NCBI RefSeq assembly: GCF_030936135.1
Contig: NC_082618.1
Coordinates: forward strand, 6,545,034 to 6,609,033
Direction: 5' to 3'
DNA from: Gavia stellata
Lineage: Eukaryota; Chordata; Aves; Gaviiformes; Gaviidae
DNA: 64,000 nt
The notes beneath the pieces are model-generated. The model was given only the letters and a program-made list of their open reading frames with translations, made no database searches and was not told the origin of the DNA. Both the position numbers and the translations under genes were made by a program. Of this stretch, positions 25,222-36,081 are shown piece by piece (position 1 is the stretch's first letter; every line of letters starts with the position of its first letter).

Positions 25222-28130
25222 GTACAGTATTGGATAAGTTTCCTTTTTGCAGGTGTAGCAGCAAGTTAGTGTGTCAGTCTTTATACTGGTCTTTATAAAC
25301 CACTTCTTCATAAATTTGATTTTCTGTTTGATCGTAAGAGAATAGGTGACTAGAGATTATAAGAGAATAGCTTGTCCATGAGATTGAATCTCTAGTGCTC
25401 TTGCACTCACAAGTCCCAAGCCTCTTTTGAGTGCATGTGTAACTCCATTGTTAATAGTATGGTGCTTGTAAACCTGAGCTGACTGAATATTGCTGTGAAA
25501 CTCAAGGGAAGTTTGACTTTCTTTTGCGTAGACAAAACTGCAAAGTTTGTTATTTGTAGAGAAGCTTTATCTTTTGTTGCCTTGCATGGAAAGGTTTAAA
25601 GCAAGTATAGTACAGAGAGCAGAGATAAGTAATGAGAGATTTTTTTTTAAAGAAATACTACTGTATCAGACAAAACAAAGAAAAACAGTACAGCCATGGA
25701 TAGCGATGGTGTGTTAATTTAATAATCAAATGAGCTATTGAACTTCAGATTTTACTGAGAATTCATAATCTGGTACCCTTCAAATTCTATTAATTGTCAT
25801 CAACTACCTAAGGGACCTAGCCTTTGCAATAGCAGTTGAAAAAGCAAAATCCTTCTCATGGAGCTCTCTCAAACTTTATGTAGATAAACTTCAACTCTTG
25901 ATACCTTCCCCCCAGCTATGTGAATAGGTGGGAGGCATGCTTCCAACCTCATGCCCTTTCCTCATGTAGACATGACGGAAAGGTTTGGGGCTGTAACCAC
26001 TAGCCCGTTTACAAACAGAGGAGCTCCGTTTAGAAAATGGCATCCCTTGCTGCTGGGCAGCTCTTCTGTGTCTCCTGAAGGCAACAGAGCAGACAAGATG
26101 GACTTGTTCCATGGAGCTGCCTGTTGGAGTACTCTGTTTCAGTAGCTTGAAGGGATTCTCTGTGGTTTTCTCTTTTTTTTCCCTCTAATGTGTAGTGAAA
26201 TTCTCCCTCCCACAGCCTTGCAGATTTAAGCTCTGCTAATCTAGCCATGAAAAATCACAGCAGATGATCTAGACAAGGCGCAAATAATTTAATTCACCTT
26301 TGTCAGAGAAATAACAAAAATACTTGTATTTTATTGTTTAAATGAAATACTTTATATGAAATAAGTAGAACATGTAGCAATTGGGTTTGTTTTCTCGGGT
26401 AAGAGCTGCTCAACTAGGGTCATAAAAATACCATTTTTCGTAGGCTGTATAACTGATGGTAAATGTCTAAATGCCATCTAAAGTGCCCTCTATGTTGTGC
26501 TTTGATAGAAAAAACAGGAAGTGGCTCATCACTGTTACTGCCTCAGGGTGTGTTCAAATAAAGCTAAGAAAAATACTTGGGTTTTTTTTCAATTCCTCCT
26601 ACATATACAGGAGTATAGCATTGCAGAATTGGGAGAGAAAGCATTTTTAGGAGCACTCTGCTTCCGGAATTGTGTATCTCTGTTTGCATTACTTTATATT
26701 TCTACTCGATTTCCCATCCTTAATGATACATACAGTACAGAAGTTTATTTAGAACGTAAGTGTAAGTAGCCTATCAAAAATAAAATAATTTGCAATGTCT
26801 TTACTTCTAAAAGAAAAAAAACCACTAATGGGCACAAGCCTTCTTGACTTTGGATCCCCCAATATTAGGAAAGGACTCTCTGATTATGACTTTTGTTAGA
26901 TGTAGAGATTGAAGAATACACAGGAGACTCTACCACATGCAAACAAAGCATTTTGACTTACTCAGTTCATTCAAACAAAAATTAATTGATTAAAAAGGAA
27001 AACTGGTTTCTTTTGTTCCAGCCAAAGAAGACAGTAGAAAGGAAGTCTCGTGGCAAGATAAAATGAACATGGATCAGTAAAGTTGAATAGCTGTAGTGTC
27101 TGTTTCATGTTTTCAGAATATAACTTTTTGCTGTGGACACCAAATCTTTCTGATAAATCTTTGTGCGATCTCTAACGTGGGCTTCGCTCTTTTACTGGAT
27201 GTTTGCCTGCTCTCATCCTCTGAACAGTTAGTGCTCATGCTTTGCAAGTTGTGCTCAGCTAATGGAAAACCATTAAGAACCTGGCACCACGCAGCTCAAT
27301 GTGCTGTTGCTCACAGCATTGTTCACCCTCAACTGCTAGCCAAAATGTCTATGCAGCTTAACGGCAAGACAACTATTTAAATGTGTGCTGCTTAAAAGTT
27401 ATTGTCAGCAAATTGTATTAAGAAAGTGTGCTGTAGTTATTTCTAATGCTTTCAAATGCAATTATTGTGGTTATTTCAAGATTATCTACAACCTCACAGA
27501 TAAAGTTGCAGCATATATGGCTGCAAGCATAGGTTGTGTCAGAACAGAAGGAGATGAAATCTTGCTGATAAGGATTTCTGGAAAATGCAGGGAGATAAAC
27601 TATCTTTAAAACTTAGCACACTGTGTATAGATAGCGTGCTAGCAAAATAAATGATCCTTGATCTGCCTACAGTATCTGTTAAATTATGCTGCTTGTTTTT
27701 TCCAGTTATGTCATACATCAAAAGAACTTGGTCCACTATTACTAGTAAATCGTCCTCTTTCAATCCATGTGATAGGGAGGTTTCAAATGGGACTTTGCTA
27801 AATTTCAGGAGGTGGATTTATACATTTAGCTTGGTATGATTACAGTATTTACCTAACTCTGAGCAGATTTATCCAAAGTAAAGAAAAGATCATCTAAAAA
27901 GCAAAAATGAGCTTTGTGAAATAGTAAGAATATTGCTTAAACCATAAAAACTGATGCTGGAGTTGAAACTGATGCTGATTAAGTGTTCTCCTTTAGTATT
28001 ATACTAAAGATAAAATTAATCTTAATGTACCTAAACAGCTAGATGTTTGAGTGCAAACATAGGTGCTGATAATGATATTTTTTCCTCTAATGTAAAATAG
28101 CTAATTTCATCTTAATTATTTACTTGACAG
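25222..28130 (+). other. TPST1: TPST1 intron after coding exon 3
   Basis: This intron of 2.9 kb separates the 51-nt exon from the last coding exon. It has a GTACAG donor and a TTGACAG acceptor. It holds a candidate alternative terminal exon at 27022, listed separately. Nothing else is recognised. Confidence 0.85.
27022..27066 (+). CDS. Candidate alternative terminal coding exon of TPST1
   Basis: The acceptor is strong, with the pyrimidine-rich tract TTTCTTTTGTTCCAG just before 27022. The following frame matches the phase-0 end of the preceding TPST1 exon. It would encode 14 residues, PKKTVERKSRGKIK, then TGA at 27064-27066. That gives a 379-residue TPST1 with a strongly basic tail in place of the conserved TEPME end. 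An AATAAA at 27646-27651 could serve as its poly(A) signal. I know of no orthologous exon, so it may be a chance acceptor. Confidence 0.25.
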   Translation, partial: PKKTVERKSRGKIK

Positions 28131-28148
28131 ACTGAACCTATGGAATAG
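28131..28148 (+). CDS. TPST1: TPST1 last coding segment (residues 366-370, stop)
   Basis: After the TTGACAG acceptor the frame reads T-E-P-M-E and then TAG, corresponding to human TEQVE. The total protein is 370 residues, exactly the human length. The exon appears to continue only to 28178, where AG|GTAATA forms a donor, so the stop would sit in a 48-nt penultimate exon. Confidence 0.92.
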   Translation, partial: TEPME

Positions 28149-28178
28149 AAGATACAATGGATATTTCTTGCACAGAAG
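28149..28178 (+). other. TPST1: TPST1 3'UTR in the penultimate exon
   Basis: Thirty bases follow the stop before the consensus donor CAGAAG|GTAATA. This places the stop 30 nt upstream of the last junction, short of the roughly 50-nt rule for nonsense-mediated decay. A last-exon 3'UTR is therefore compatible with a stable mRNA. The splice is inferred from sequence only. Confidence 0.55.
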
Positions 28179-29585
28179 GTAATAAAAGAGCATGCAGTCC
28201 TGCTCATTTGCTCCTCTTGATTTAGTTAAGGTGATTTTTTTTTTAATATTGCGTAACTCCATGTACGCAAAGATTCTGGGTAAGAAAAATATGAAGATAG
28301 GGATCTTGATTCAGAATCTGTAAAAATCACATTGAGGTAAGTCCTAGTGGTGAGAGCTACAAAAGCATAGTTCATGTGCTTTAAGAATCACGGTGCAGTT
28401 CTACGCCGCTCACCACAATTTGCAGTACTGGATTGTCAGCACTATTTTAGAGCTTGCAATTGAAAGGAGTACATAAAACTATACCACTATTTGTCCAGTT
28501 ATTCTTCAGCAGTTTCTTGTTCATGTTGGTATCTGTGTGTCTTTGAGTACTATAGCGTACTTGTACAACGCATTCAGGTCCCCATTTTAACAAAATAGTG
28601 AAACTTTTGATGACTCTTAATCATCTTTGTCTTTTGTTTTTAAATCAATTGCACTTTCCAGAGTGAGGAAACTGCTAAAGATAAGCTGATTTTTATAACT
28701 TGCTTTTAATATGTCCCATAGCCCGTATGTTCAGTAAACTGTATTTTAGCTGTTGAATTAACAATGGCAACATTGTGCAGGGAACTCAGTAAATTCCAGA
28801 CTAGTCAACGAATGAATGGTGCAAGATTTACTGTGTTAATCCAGGATTTTTACTTGTCAACCGTGTTATCAAATGTTCTAGCTTGACAACAAAAGATGGC
28901 AAAATGCATTCAGTTTAAATACAGCCAAAAGCAACAGGTCACACAAATATACCCAGCATAGACATTTATATGTGGCCATAAATATAGCTTGCTCTATAGC
29001 CCTGAATATAGCCAAAAGCATCATACCAATTAGAAATAATGGACATAAAAGTTTTCCAAGGATTAATGGCAGACCTTTATTCTGAAATCAATAGGGAAAC
29101 CATGTAGTCAATGTTAAAATGACTAAAACATCTACTTCATTTTGCCACTTACCTCTTCGAAAAATGTATTTAAAACAACAATATTTCTATCTAAAGCTCC
29201 TGTCCAATTTCTGAGAAACCAAATTGTTAACTTCCCAGTGGTAACTACCACTGGTACATTGTAATGAAAGAGACACTTTCAGCATGTAAACGCAGCCCAC
29301 ATTCACAAGTATTTTGATTGTAAATGCAAATTCAGATTTTTTTTTTTACATCTAAATATGCTCCAAGAAGTAACTGTAATGATAAATGATGGAAAAGGCA
29401 GCCACATGCCTTACAGGGAAGTTTTTAGTGTCTGTGGTTAGTCTTGACAGTGACTTCTCACCTACTGAGATGACAGTGATTACACTTAATTATGCATTAT
29501 TTGTAATTACAAAATGTTGTCAGGGATAAAATCAGAATATTACATTGAAAGCCCAAACATAACTTTATTTTTCTTTTTCCTTTAG
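28179..29585 (+). other. TPST1: Probable last TPST1 intron
   Basis: A GTAATA donor lies at the left and a TTTTTCCTTTAG acceptor at 29574-29585. No coding exon was recognised inside. If the donor is not used, this region is 3'UTR instead. Confidence 0.5.
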
Positions 29586-30130
29586 AAAAAAGACTGCTGC
29601 CTTTTCAATGGAAATGATCTTACAAGGACTCTCCCACTGAGATCAATGAGGTGTACTGCTCATGGCCTGCTTTTTTCAGAATTTTCTCCCCCATTTCTTT
29701 CATACTGTTTTTGTTCAAAACTTTGTCACTGTGAGCGCATGTAAACCTGTTAAAAAAAAAAAGTCACTGATGTTAATGTAGAACCATGTTACATTTGCAC
29801 AACGATTTTTTTTAAGGTTTAAAAAAATGCAAAGCAATGCCTGTCTCAGAAATTGTATTCTCTCTTAGTTCCAAAACTCCATCTTCAAAGACTCCCACCC
29901 CCCCACACCCCCCGTAGCAGTTGGTTTTAAATGTATGAAGCTTTCAAAAGAGTGGTCGGTGCTTGTCCTAAAAGATTTTTGGTGGAACAGTTTTTGTTTT
30001 ATTCACGTGTGGAAATTGTTAAATATCTTTTTATTTAAAAAAAGAGTTGATAATGTACATGTACAATTACAATTCAATGATCTTTTGTATTTTATTTTTC
30101 AAAATAAATGCTTTAAATGTGATTATTTTA
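29586..30130 (+). other. TPST1: Probable TPST1 terminal 3'UTR exon
   Basis: A strong acceptor precedes 29586, and an AATAAA at 30103-30108 followed by T-rich sequence gives a plausible 3' end near 30125-30140. The exon contains a C-rich tract at 29893-29913 and an A/T-rich tail. The exact 3' end is not visible. Confidence 0.5.
30103..30108 (+). terminator. TPST1: AATAAA polyadenylation signal, TPST1
   Basis: This is a canonical hexamer in an A/T-rich setting, with T-rich sequence and TTAATGTGTATG about 15-30 bases downstream. It is the best candidate for the end of TPST1. Confidence 0.5.
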
Positions 30131-30779
30131 TTAATGTGTATGCTTCAGAGTTAAGATTTAAATAATTCAAAATGCTGATGTATTACACAGATGGAAGATA
30201 TGATCTAATATCCTGGGTTTGGCTCTCTTTAAGGTGTGTGATTGAATGCATTCAGTTAGCTTTTAATAGCTGGCTGATGAGGAAAAGTAGAGTGTCCTAC
30301 GGAGAGGTATAAAAGAGTAAGATGAGATTTGTTTACTGCAGGAAAAGGGTAATTTTTAGCCTATTGAATTTGTTCCTCAAAAGCAGTTGTGTTCAGAGGG
30401 GTGCTGCTGGGGTGAAGCTGCTTCTGAAAACCCTGCTGAGAAATCTGCGTCCTACAGCTCTGAGCATCGGTCAGTCACTGTGGAACACGATCATTCAAGT
30501 AAGGTGTTTTTGGGGTGGTGGTTGTGTCTCGCTTTCTGCGTGCCTCAGGGGTTCTTGGCATACTGACGGTGGCCTCAGCCTTCTCTACCGATTTTAGGAG
30601 TTCTTCCCAAAATGCTTGTGTTTCCACAAATTCTGCCTCTTAGGCTTTGAAACAGTTCTGGTTCTCCTCTGTTCCTTTTATTGCTACACCTCCATTTTGA
30701 GATCATCAACACTTACTCGTAAAACCAACCGAGAATGAACGACGTTCAGGTGCCCTCAGGAAGTAAGTTGATTTTCCAG
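30131..30779. other. Intergenic gap between TPST1 and the CpG island
   Basis: No gene is seen. Base composition shifts from AT-rich to CG-rich toward 30780. Confidence 0.6.
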
Positions 30780-31284
30780 CGTGGTGCAGCGTGACCCCAT
30801 CCTGACCAAAAGTACACCGGCAGCACCCCCTCCTGCCAGCGCCGGGAAATGCCGCCCCTCGCCGCCTCCCCGGAACACGCCGGCAGTTCTGCCGCTGACA
30901 CACGGCTCATCCCCCCCCGAAGCCGCGGCTGCCTGGGGCGGCAGGGACCGGCCGGCTGCCCCGGCCCCGCCGGCTGCGGCGGCTGCCTGCCCCCGGTGGA
31001 GGAGAGCGCGGTGCCGGCACAAGCGTTTCACTAACGGAGCGGTAATTAATTGATGAGTCACGGGACGTTTCTCCTCACAGATGAGCAGAAATGAGGAGAA
31101 AAAAGCCAAAACAAGACCCAGCCGTGCGGCTGGGGGGGCTCCCGCCGCCCCCCGTGCGGGGACAGTCCCGGTCCGCGGCCCCGCCCGCGCGGGACCCGGA
31201 TGGACCCTACGTGACGCGGGGGCGCGGCGGCCGCGCTCGCTCCCCCCTCTGGAGCCGCCGCCGCTGCGGGCGGGCGGGCAGCTG

Positions 31285-31340
31285 GTGAGGGAGGGCGGGC
31301 AGCAGGTGAGGGCGGGCAGCAGGTGAGGGCGGGCGGGCCC
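31285..31340 (+). repeat. Short GC-rich tandem repeat with repeated GTGAGG
   Basis: Units of about 17-21 bases built on GGTGAGGG and GGGCGGGCAGCA repeat almost three times inside the CpG island. The repeated G-runs could form a G-quadruplex on the + strand. Confidence 0.6.
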
Positions 31341-31507
31341 GCTCCTCTCCTGGGCAGCGGGTGCCGGGGCGGGCGTGGGGAGGCGGTACCGCCCCCCTGA
31401 CGGCCCTTCTCCCTCCGTCGGCAGATGTGGCGGCGGGCGGGCGGTGCCGCGCTGGGCGCGGAAGACGCGGCGGCGGCGGGTGGTTCCCCCGCGGCCCAGC
31501 AGGGGGC

Positions 31508-31563
31508 ATGAGCGCGACCGGGGCCGCGGCGGCAGCGTTAACCGACCACCGGCGCCCTGTCAG
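31508..31563 (+). CDS. Candidate upstream coding first exon of KCTD7
   Basis: An ATG at 31508 with G at -3 opens 18 codons plus 2 nt, ending at a consensus CAG|GTGAGG donor. Joining to the acceptor at 35888 makes AG|C (Ser), then 16 more codons with no stop, straight into the known KCTD7 ATG at 35938. The result would be a 35-residue N-terminal extension rich in Ala. The coding call depends only on matching phase and absence of stops over 105 nt. The exon could equally be 5'UTR. Confidence 0.25.
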
Positions 31564-31760
31564 GTGAGGGGCGGGAAAACACCCCGCGGCGCCGGGCTGA
31601 GGCGCTGCCCGGGCCCGGGCCGGGGAACGGGAGGGTGTCAGTGAGGCGCTCGGAGAACGGCAGTTTCCAGTGACCGCCGAGGGAGCGCGGAGCTGCTGCC
31701 CTGCCGGGGGCCGCCGCCGGGCGGGGTCGTGGCAGGACCTCGGCCGGGGCCGGTCACACC

Positions 31761-34700
31761 ACAGCAAGTCAACTCCCGCTTCTGCGGGCGCTTTCTGGTG
31801 AGCTCCGTTAACGTTTAGGCTGTTTAGAAGGACCTAGCAAGGCGCTAAGCGACAGTTAATATTTAAGTGCCTAATGAATACCTAATCTGCTGGACACCTG
31901 GCTTACCCACACGTCTGGCTCAGTGTCTGAGCTCACTTGGGACTGTGCTGCCCTGTCCACAAATGGGATGATGCTTCCACACTTCACGGTGGTGAAGCTG
32001 GAAAGCTGCTTCAAGCTCATAAAAGTTTGTCTGTTCTGTGAAATCGTGTGTGAGGCGGCAGTCGTTGCTGCCAGCGAGTACAGAGCGCGGGGCCTTTATC
32101 CGCTGGTCGTTGGGCAGGCGCTGGTTAGGCCTCGCTGCTGCCCTGTTCTTACTCAAGACGGTCGCTGGGGTGATGAGGTTTCCCATCATATCCCCATACA
32201 TCACGTCTTTGCTCTCCAATGCAAAAGTTAAGTTACAGTATCCCTTCATCTGCAATCTTTCGCTAATGACTAGAGATGCTGAGTATGTCCAGAGTTTTAC
32301 AGTCAAATGTACAATATAGTTTACTGCAGCTCAGGGACCTCTGCTCTTTTTCGGGATGTTTCTTTGCTATTCTGACACAGGTTCGTTAGAATTGACTGGA
32401 TGTCATGTCTTTTCCCGCTTTGTTCACACAAACCTTTGATCATCTGAGAGTGTTGAAGAATGCTGTGGAGAGACTGCTAAGTCATGTCTCATTCCGCATC
32501 CTCACAGGGAGCCAGTTTCTCTTGAGAAAGGGAGAGCCTTCCTAACAGCTTCCCTGGTTCGTGTCTCCCCAAAACAAGCGCATTCCAATGAGTTAGATTG
32601 AATAGCAGTTTGCTTAGGTCTCCTATGATGGATTCATAGATCAGTACCTTGATGAAAAAGACTTTGACCGTGTAATCATTATGTCACTTTTTTATGGGTA
32701 TGTAACTTTGCCAACACCAGTGTAACCTCAGAAGAGGAAGTTGTTTAAACTGATACAGAAAAGTTGAGGGAACAGCAGAGCCTTGAAAAGCTTTTTTGAG
32801 TCTTAACATCAAGTAAAACTCGATGCAGCTCTAGGGTTGCTATCATTCCCTAAGGAACGAAGCAAAACTTGCAGGTCCAGTTCATCTAGTAAGCTTTCTT
32901 TGGTGTATGTATGTGAGACAGTATCTGAGCTGTTGATAACAAAGCTCCGGAAAGTAGTCTCTGCCGCTTAAATGACAGGTAGCTTGTAAACTGGAAGGAG
33001 GTATTTTGGGTAGAGTTGGGTGGTGCTGACATATGGTTCAAATAAATATTTGATTTAGAAATCATTTTGCTTATTGGTGATGTTTTCTCATTACTTATCT
33101 GTTGATCTGGCTTAGACATATTTGAAAAGTAAATGGATGCATTTACTTAGTTTAAATAAACAAAACAAACCCTGTAACTTTAATGAGATATTTAACAGAG
33201 AAATATTTTTGTGCCTAGTTAATAATAATTATTGTGCCTGCTTTAAGTGGCAAGAAGAGGATACTGAGGTGGAGGCATATTCCTCATGAAATGAAGAGAA
33301 CCTAAATGCAGCGAACCAAAATGCAGAAGATTGTATGTCAGAAAACTGGCCAGTGATTAGCTTATGTTTTTCTTTTAGGGAGACTCTGTTCCAGTCAGCA
33401 TACTGCTGTTTACTACTCCGTGTCCGTGGATGAAGAGGAAGTGAAGCAAACCTAGAGAGGAACTTCACTTACCTTTTAATGAACATCAAAAAACAGGTTA
33501 AACTTGTCAATGATCAATCTCTTCATTTTACTGCCACTAATCTTATTCTTGCAATCATGGACTAATTATGGGCTCAGATCTCGTATGCTAAACCTCACTA
33601 TTTAGTAGATTGTTTTGTGTGAATGTTCCAATGGCAAAGAAGGTTATTACTCATGAGCATAACATAATTAATGTATGCTTGCTCATGTTTTTTTCCTAAA
33701 CCTTGGTGTCACCTTGAAGGAGGATTATGAAAGAGGAACAGGAATTCCTTTTTCTCAAACCTCTGCTTCTGTTGAAGGACCTTTTTGGTACAGCACCAAA
33801 TGGATGAACTTACCCAAAACACATTCTGTGGTCCACAATTCTGATATACTTAATGGAGCTAAATTTTATTTATTCAGAGTATGTTCCATTTATGTGAAAG
33901 CTATGGGACATTCTTGAAAATGCGGACAACTAAAGATTTTTGGTCAGTCTTGAGTACTTTTGAAGTGTCTTAAGAGAACTGGAAATACAGCAGTCAAAAC
34001 ACTGGTTTCAAGTAACACAATTCTGAATAATACATTCACAGTAAATACAGCCTCGCGCTCAATTTTGACTATGCATCTTATAAATTAAGCTTCTGCAAGC
34101 TGCTTCTTGATAATAATTAGTTTACCTCCTTAAAGGAGTCCCTACCAAAATAACCTTTGATTTATGTTGTATATGCTCTTTATCTGTCAGGCGTAGTTGA
34201 CTTGTTTTGATAATTGACAATGTCAGAATAAATGTTGTTTCAGAACAAATATTAGAATTGTTAGTATGGTGTGGACATTGAGGAGCCCTTCCATCCTTAT
34301 ACAATGCTTATGCATTGTACTGTGGTGGAAAAATGACAATGAAATGGAAGTCCATCTTTTGAACTGTAGAGAAGAGAAATTAAATACCTATCATGAGCTG
34401 AGGCAAACCTCTTAACACGCTGCAGTTTAAAAAGACATTTTTAAAACTTCACAGTACCTACTTATCTAGGTTTGTTAGAGTGTTAAACAGGATCTAGACT
34501 TCACTTCCAAATTTTGGCTAAAGAAGGCTATGTACAGTCCCACAGAATGTGGAGGTTTTGATCTGATTAGCTCTCTAAAGAGTATCTAGTTTGACCAGCA
34601 GCATCCCAGTTCCGTCTGGGTACATTTTGAACTTGCAGCTTTTCCTTTAAGAGCTAAAACCTACAGACATCCTGGCAATGTGTATAATGACTGTATTAGC

Positions 34701-35340
34701 AGAATTAGTAAGGCAGAATAATTAATCATGGCTATTAAAATTTTATGTCATTTCTGCTTGTTGATTTTGATTGGAAGCAACCTTTATGAAACATTTATTT
34801 AGTCAATAAATAAATGTACCAGACGTGCTTGTGCAAATAATATTCCTTCTGTTTTTACATTTTACAGTGATTTGAGGAAGGAGTTTGCAGGGTTAGAGAC
34901 GTAAAGCCTCCAGTAGTATAATGTCTTTGTTAGGATGTTGCGATGCCGCTGGAGACACCACAGCAATCTTGTAAACAGAGGTACTTTTTACATAAGAATG
35001 CAGTGTAAAGAGAACAGCAGGGTTTCTAGTCTTTCCTACTCTGCTCTTTCAATTATTATTTTTATAATGCAGCTTATCATTAGCCCGTCCCATCCTCTGG
35101 TTGAAGATGGACTGTAAAAGCATTGTAGTTGGTGTTGCTTTGCATTTTTTTCTGTGCAGGAAAGGAAATTGATAATTAGCAGTAAATGCACAAGATAATA
35201 TGCGGAGTTAAATACACGCGTAGTGGATGTGTGCGTTTGTGTACAGTACGTGTATGAAGTAACGCCGTGGGCAGGAAAAGTCTGTTTTCTCAGCCTGGCT
35301 GGGAAGCTCAATTTTCTCATTGAGTGGAGCTAGGAGATGC
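31761..35340. other. Intron of distal KCTD7 transcripts or intergenic sequence
   Basis: No recognised exon or repeat is seen. Short open frames near 31920-32320 lie on both strands with no homologue recognised. The status depends on whether the CpG island drives KCTD7. Confidence 0.5.
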
Positions 35341-35750
35341 TAGAACTGAGCAGAGAGCCTTTACGGTGCCTGTCGTTGTCCATGGCAGGGTCTGATCCGC
35401 TTTTGCAGCTGAAGGTGATAGACTCGGAGCTTGGCTGGGAGCAGGAGTCTGGGTGTTGCACAGTGCACACGGCCAATGAGAGCGTGCATTTCAGGACGTG
35501 CTTCTGCAGATGGCCTATTGCGATGGACGGGGTGGAACAGCGGCCATCCAAATTCACCCAGCAAATGACATTTTGCTGCAAAAGCGTGGCGGAGCCAATC
35601 ACACACTGCACCGAGCAGCCAATGGACGCCGGTCTCTTACCCAGCCACTGGCAGGGGCTCTGTGTAGGACCTTGGTAGAGCTCTGCAAACTGCATTCCTG
35701 CAGCGACAGCCCTCTCCGAGTTTGTTTCTCAGCACAATAATCATCCATGC
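35340..35750 (+). promoter_or_regulatory. KCTD7: CCAAT-box cluster, probable proximal KCTD7 promoter
   Basis: Three CCAAT boxes in the same orientation lie at 35473-35477, 35595-35599 and 35619-35623. They sit in a locally GC-richer block 320-465 bases upstream of the KCTD7 ATG. NF-Y-type CCAAT boxes usually sit 60-100 bases upstream of a start site, which would put initiation near 35700. The block also holds a perfect 12-base inverted repeat (35398-35409 with 35575-35586). A start here would make the leader unspliced across the acceptor at 35888. Confidence 0.45.
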
Positions 35751-35888
35751 TGTGATTCATTTCCCAGTAATAACAATGCCATTGTAAAGTATCAGTGTAA
35801 AGCAGGGGAGTGACGTGCCCTGCCTGCCACGTGATCTGCAGCTGGTGGGGAGAGCGCCTGAGTAATTTGGGTCTTGTTTCCCATTTAG

Positions 35889-35937
35889 CATTGCCACGGC
35901 TGCCTACCCAGCAGACCTGCTTACGAGAGCCAGAGGG
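35889..35937 (+). other. KCTD7: KCTD7 5'UTR adjacent to the start codon
   Basis: A TTTCCCATTTAG acceptor ends at 35888, so a spliced leader exon may begin at 35889. Its 49 bases are open in the KCTD7 frame. If transcription starts at the CCAAT block, this is simply unspliced leader. Confidence 0.45.
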
Positions 35938-36081
35938 ATGGTGGTAGTTACAGGGCAGAACAAAGTGAGTGGAAACCCGGATGATGCCATGTCGAGCTCA
36001 GATGCAGAGGATGATTTCCAAGAGCCAGCCACTCCTACTGCAACCCAGGCAGGACAAGCACTACCTCTGCTGCCTCAGCAG
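35938..36081 (+). CDS. KCTD7: KCTD7 coding exon 1 (residues 1-48)
   Basis: KCTD7 is a BTB-domain adaptor for CUL3 ubiquitin ligases. Loss of it in human causes progressive myoclonic epilepsy with neuronal ceroid-lipofuscinosis features. The exon encodes the N-terminal tail: MVVVTG, an acidic/Ser block SSSDAEDDF and PATPTATQAG, all matching the human protein. Only residues about 7-16 differ strongly. The ATG has a good context, with G at -3 and G at +4. The exon ends in phase 0 at CAG|GTAAGA. Confidence 0.96.

Larger units (their letters stand above)
30780..31760. promoter_or_regulatory. CpG island, likely distal KCTD7 or bidirectional promoter
   Basis: About 1 kb of very GC-rich, CpG-dense sequence stands out from the AT-rich surroundings, a hallmark of a vertebrate promoter. 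Visible sites are an AP-1/MARE-like TGAGTCA at 31054-31060, CTACGTGACG near 31208-31217, and many GGGCGGG Sp1/KLF-type boxes. Consensus donors occur at CAG|GTGAGG (GT at 31564) and at three tandem GTGAGG sites (31285, 31306, 31323). The next gene downstream on the + strand is KCTD7, whose coding exon has an acceptor at 35888. A distal first exon of KCTD7 is the simplest reading. A noncoding transcript in either direction is an alternative. Confidence 0.75.

Noticed and set aside
31207-31767. 186-codon minus-strand frame in the CpG island
   Set aside because: GC-rich DNA is poor in stop codons. The translation is low-complexity Pro/Ala/Arg and matches nothing known.
35330-35695. Overlapping 113-codon (+) and 121-codon (-) frames
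   Set aside because: Both strands are open in a locally GC-richer block with promoter-like CCAAT boxes. Neither translation is recognisable.
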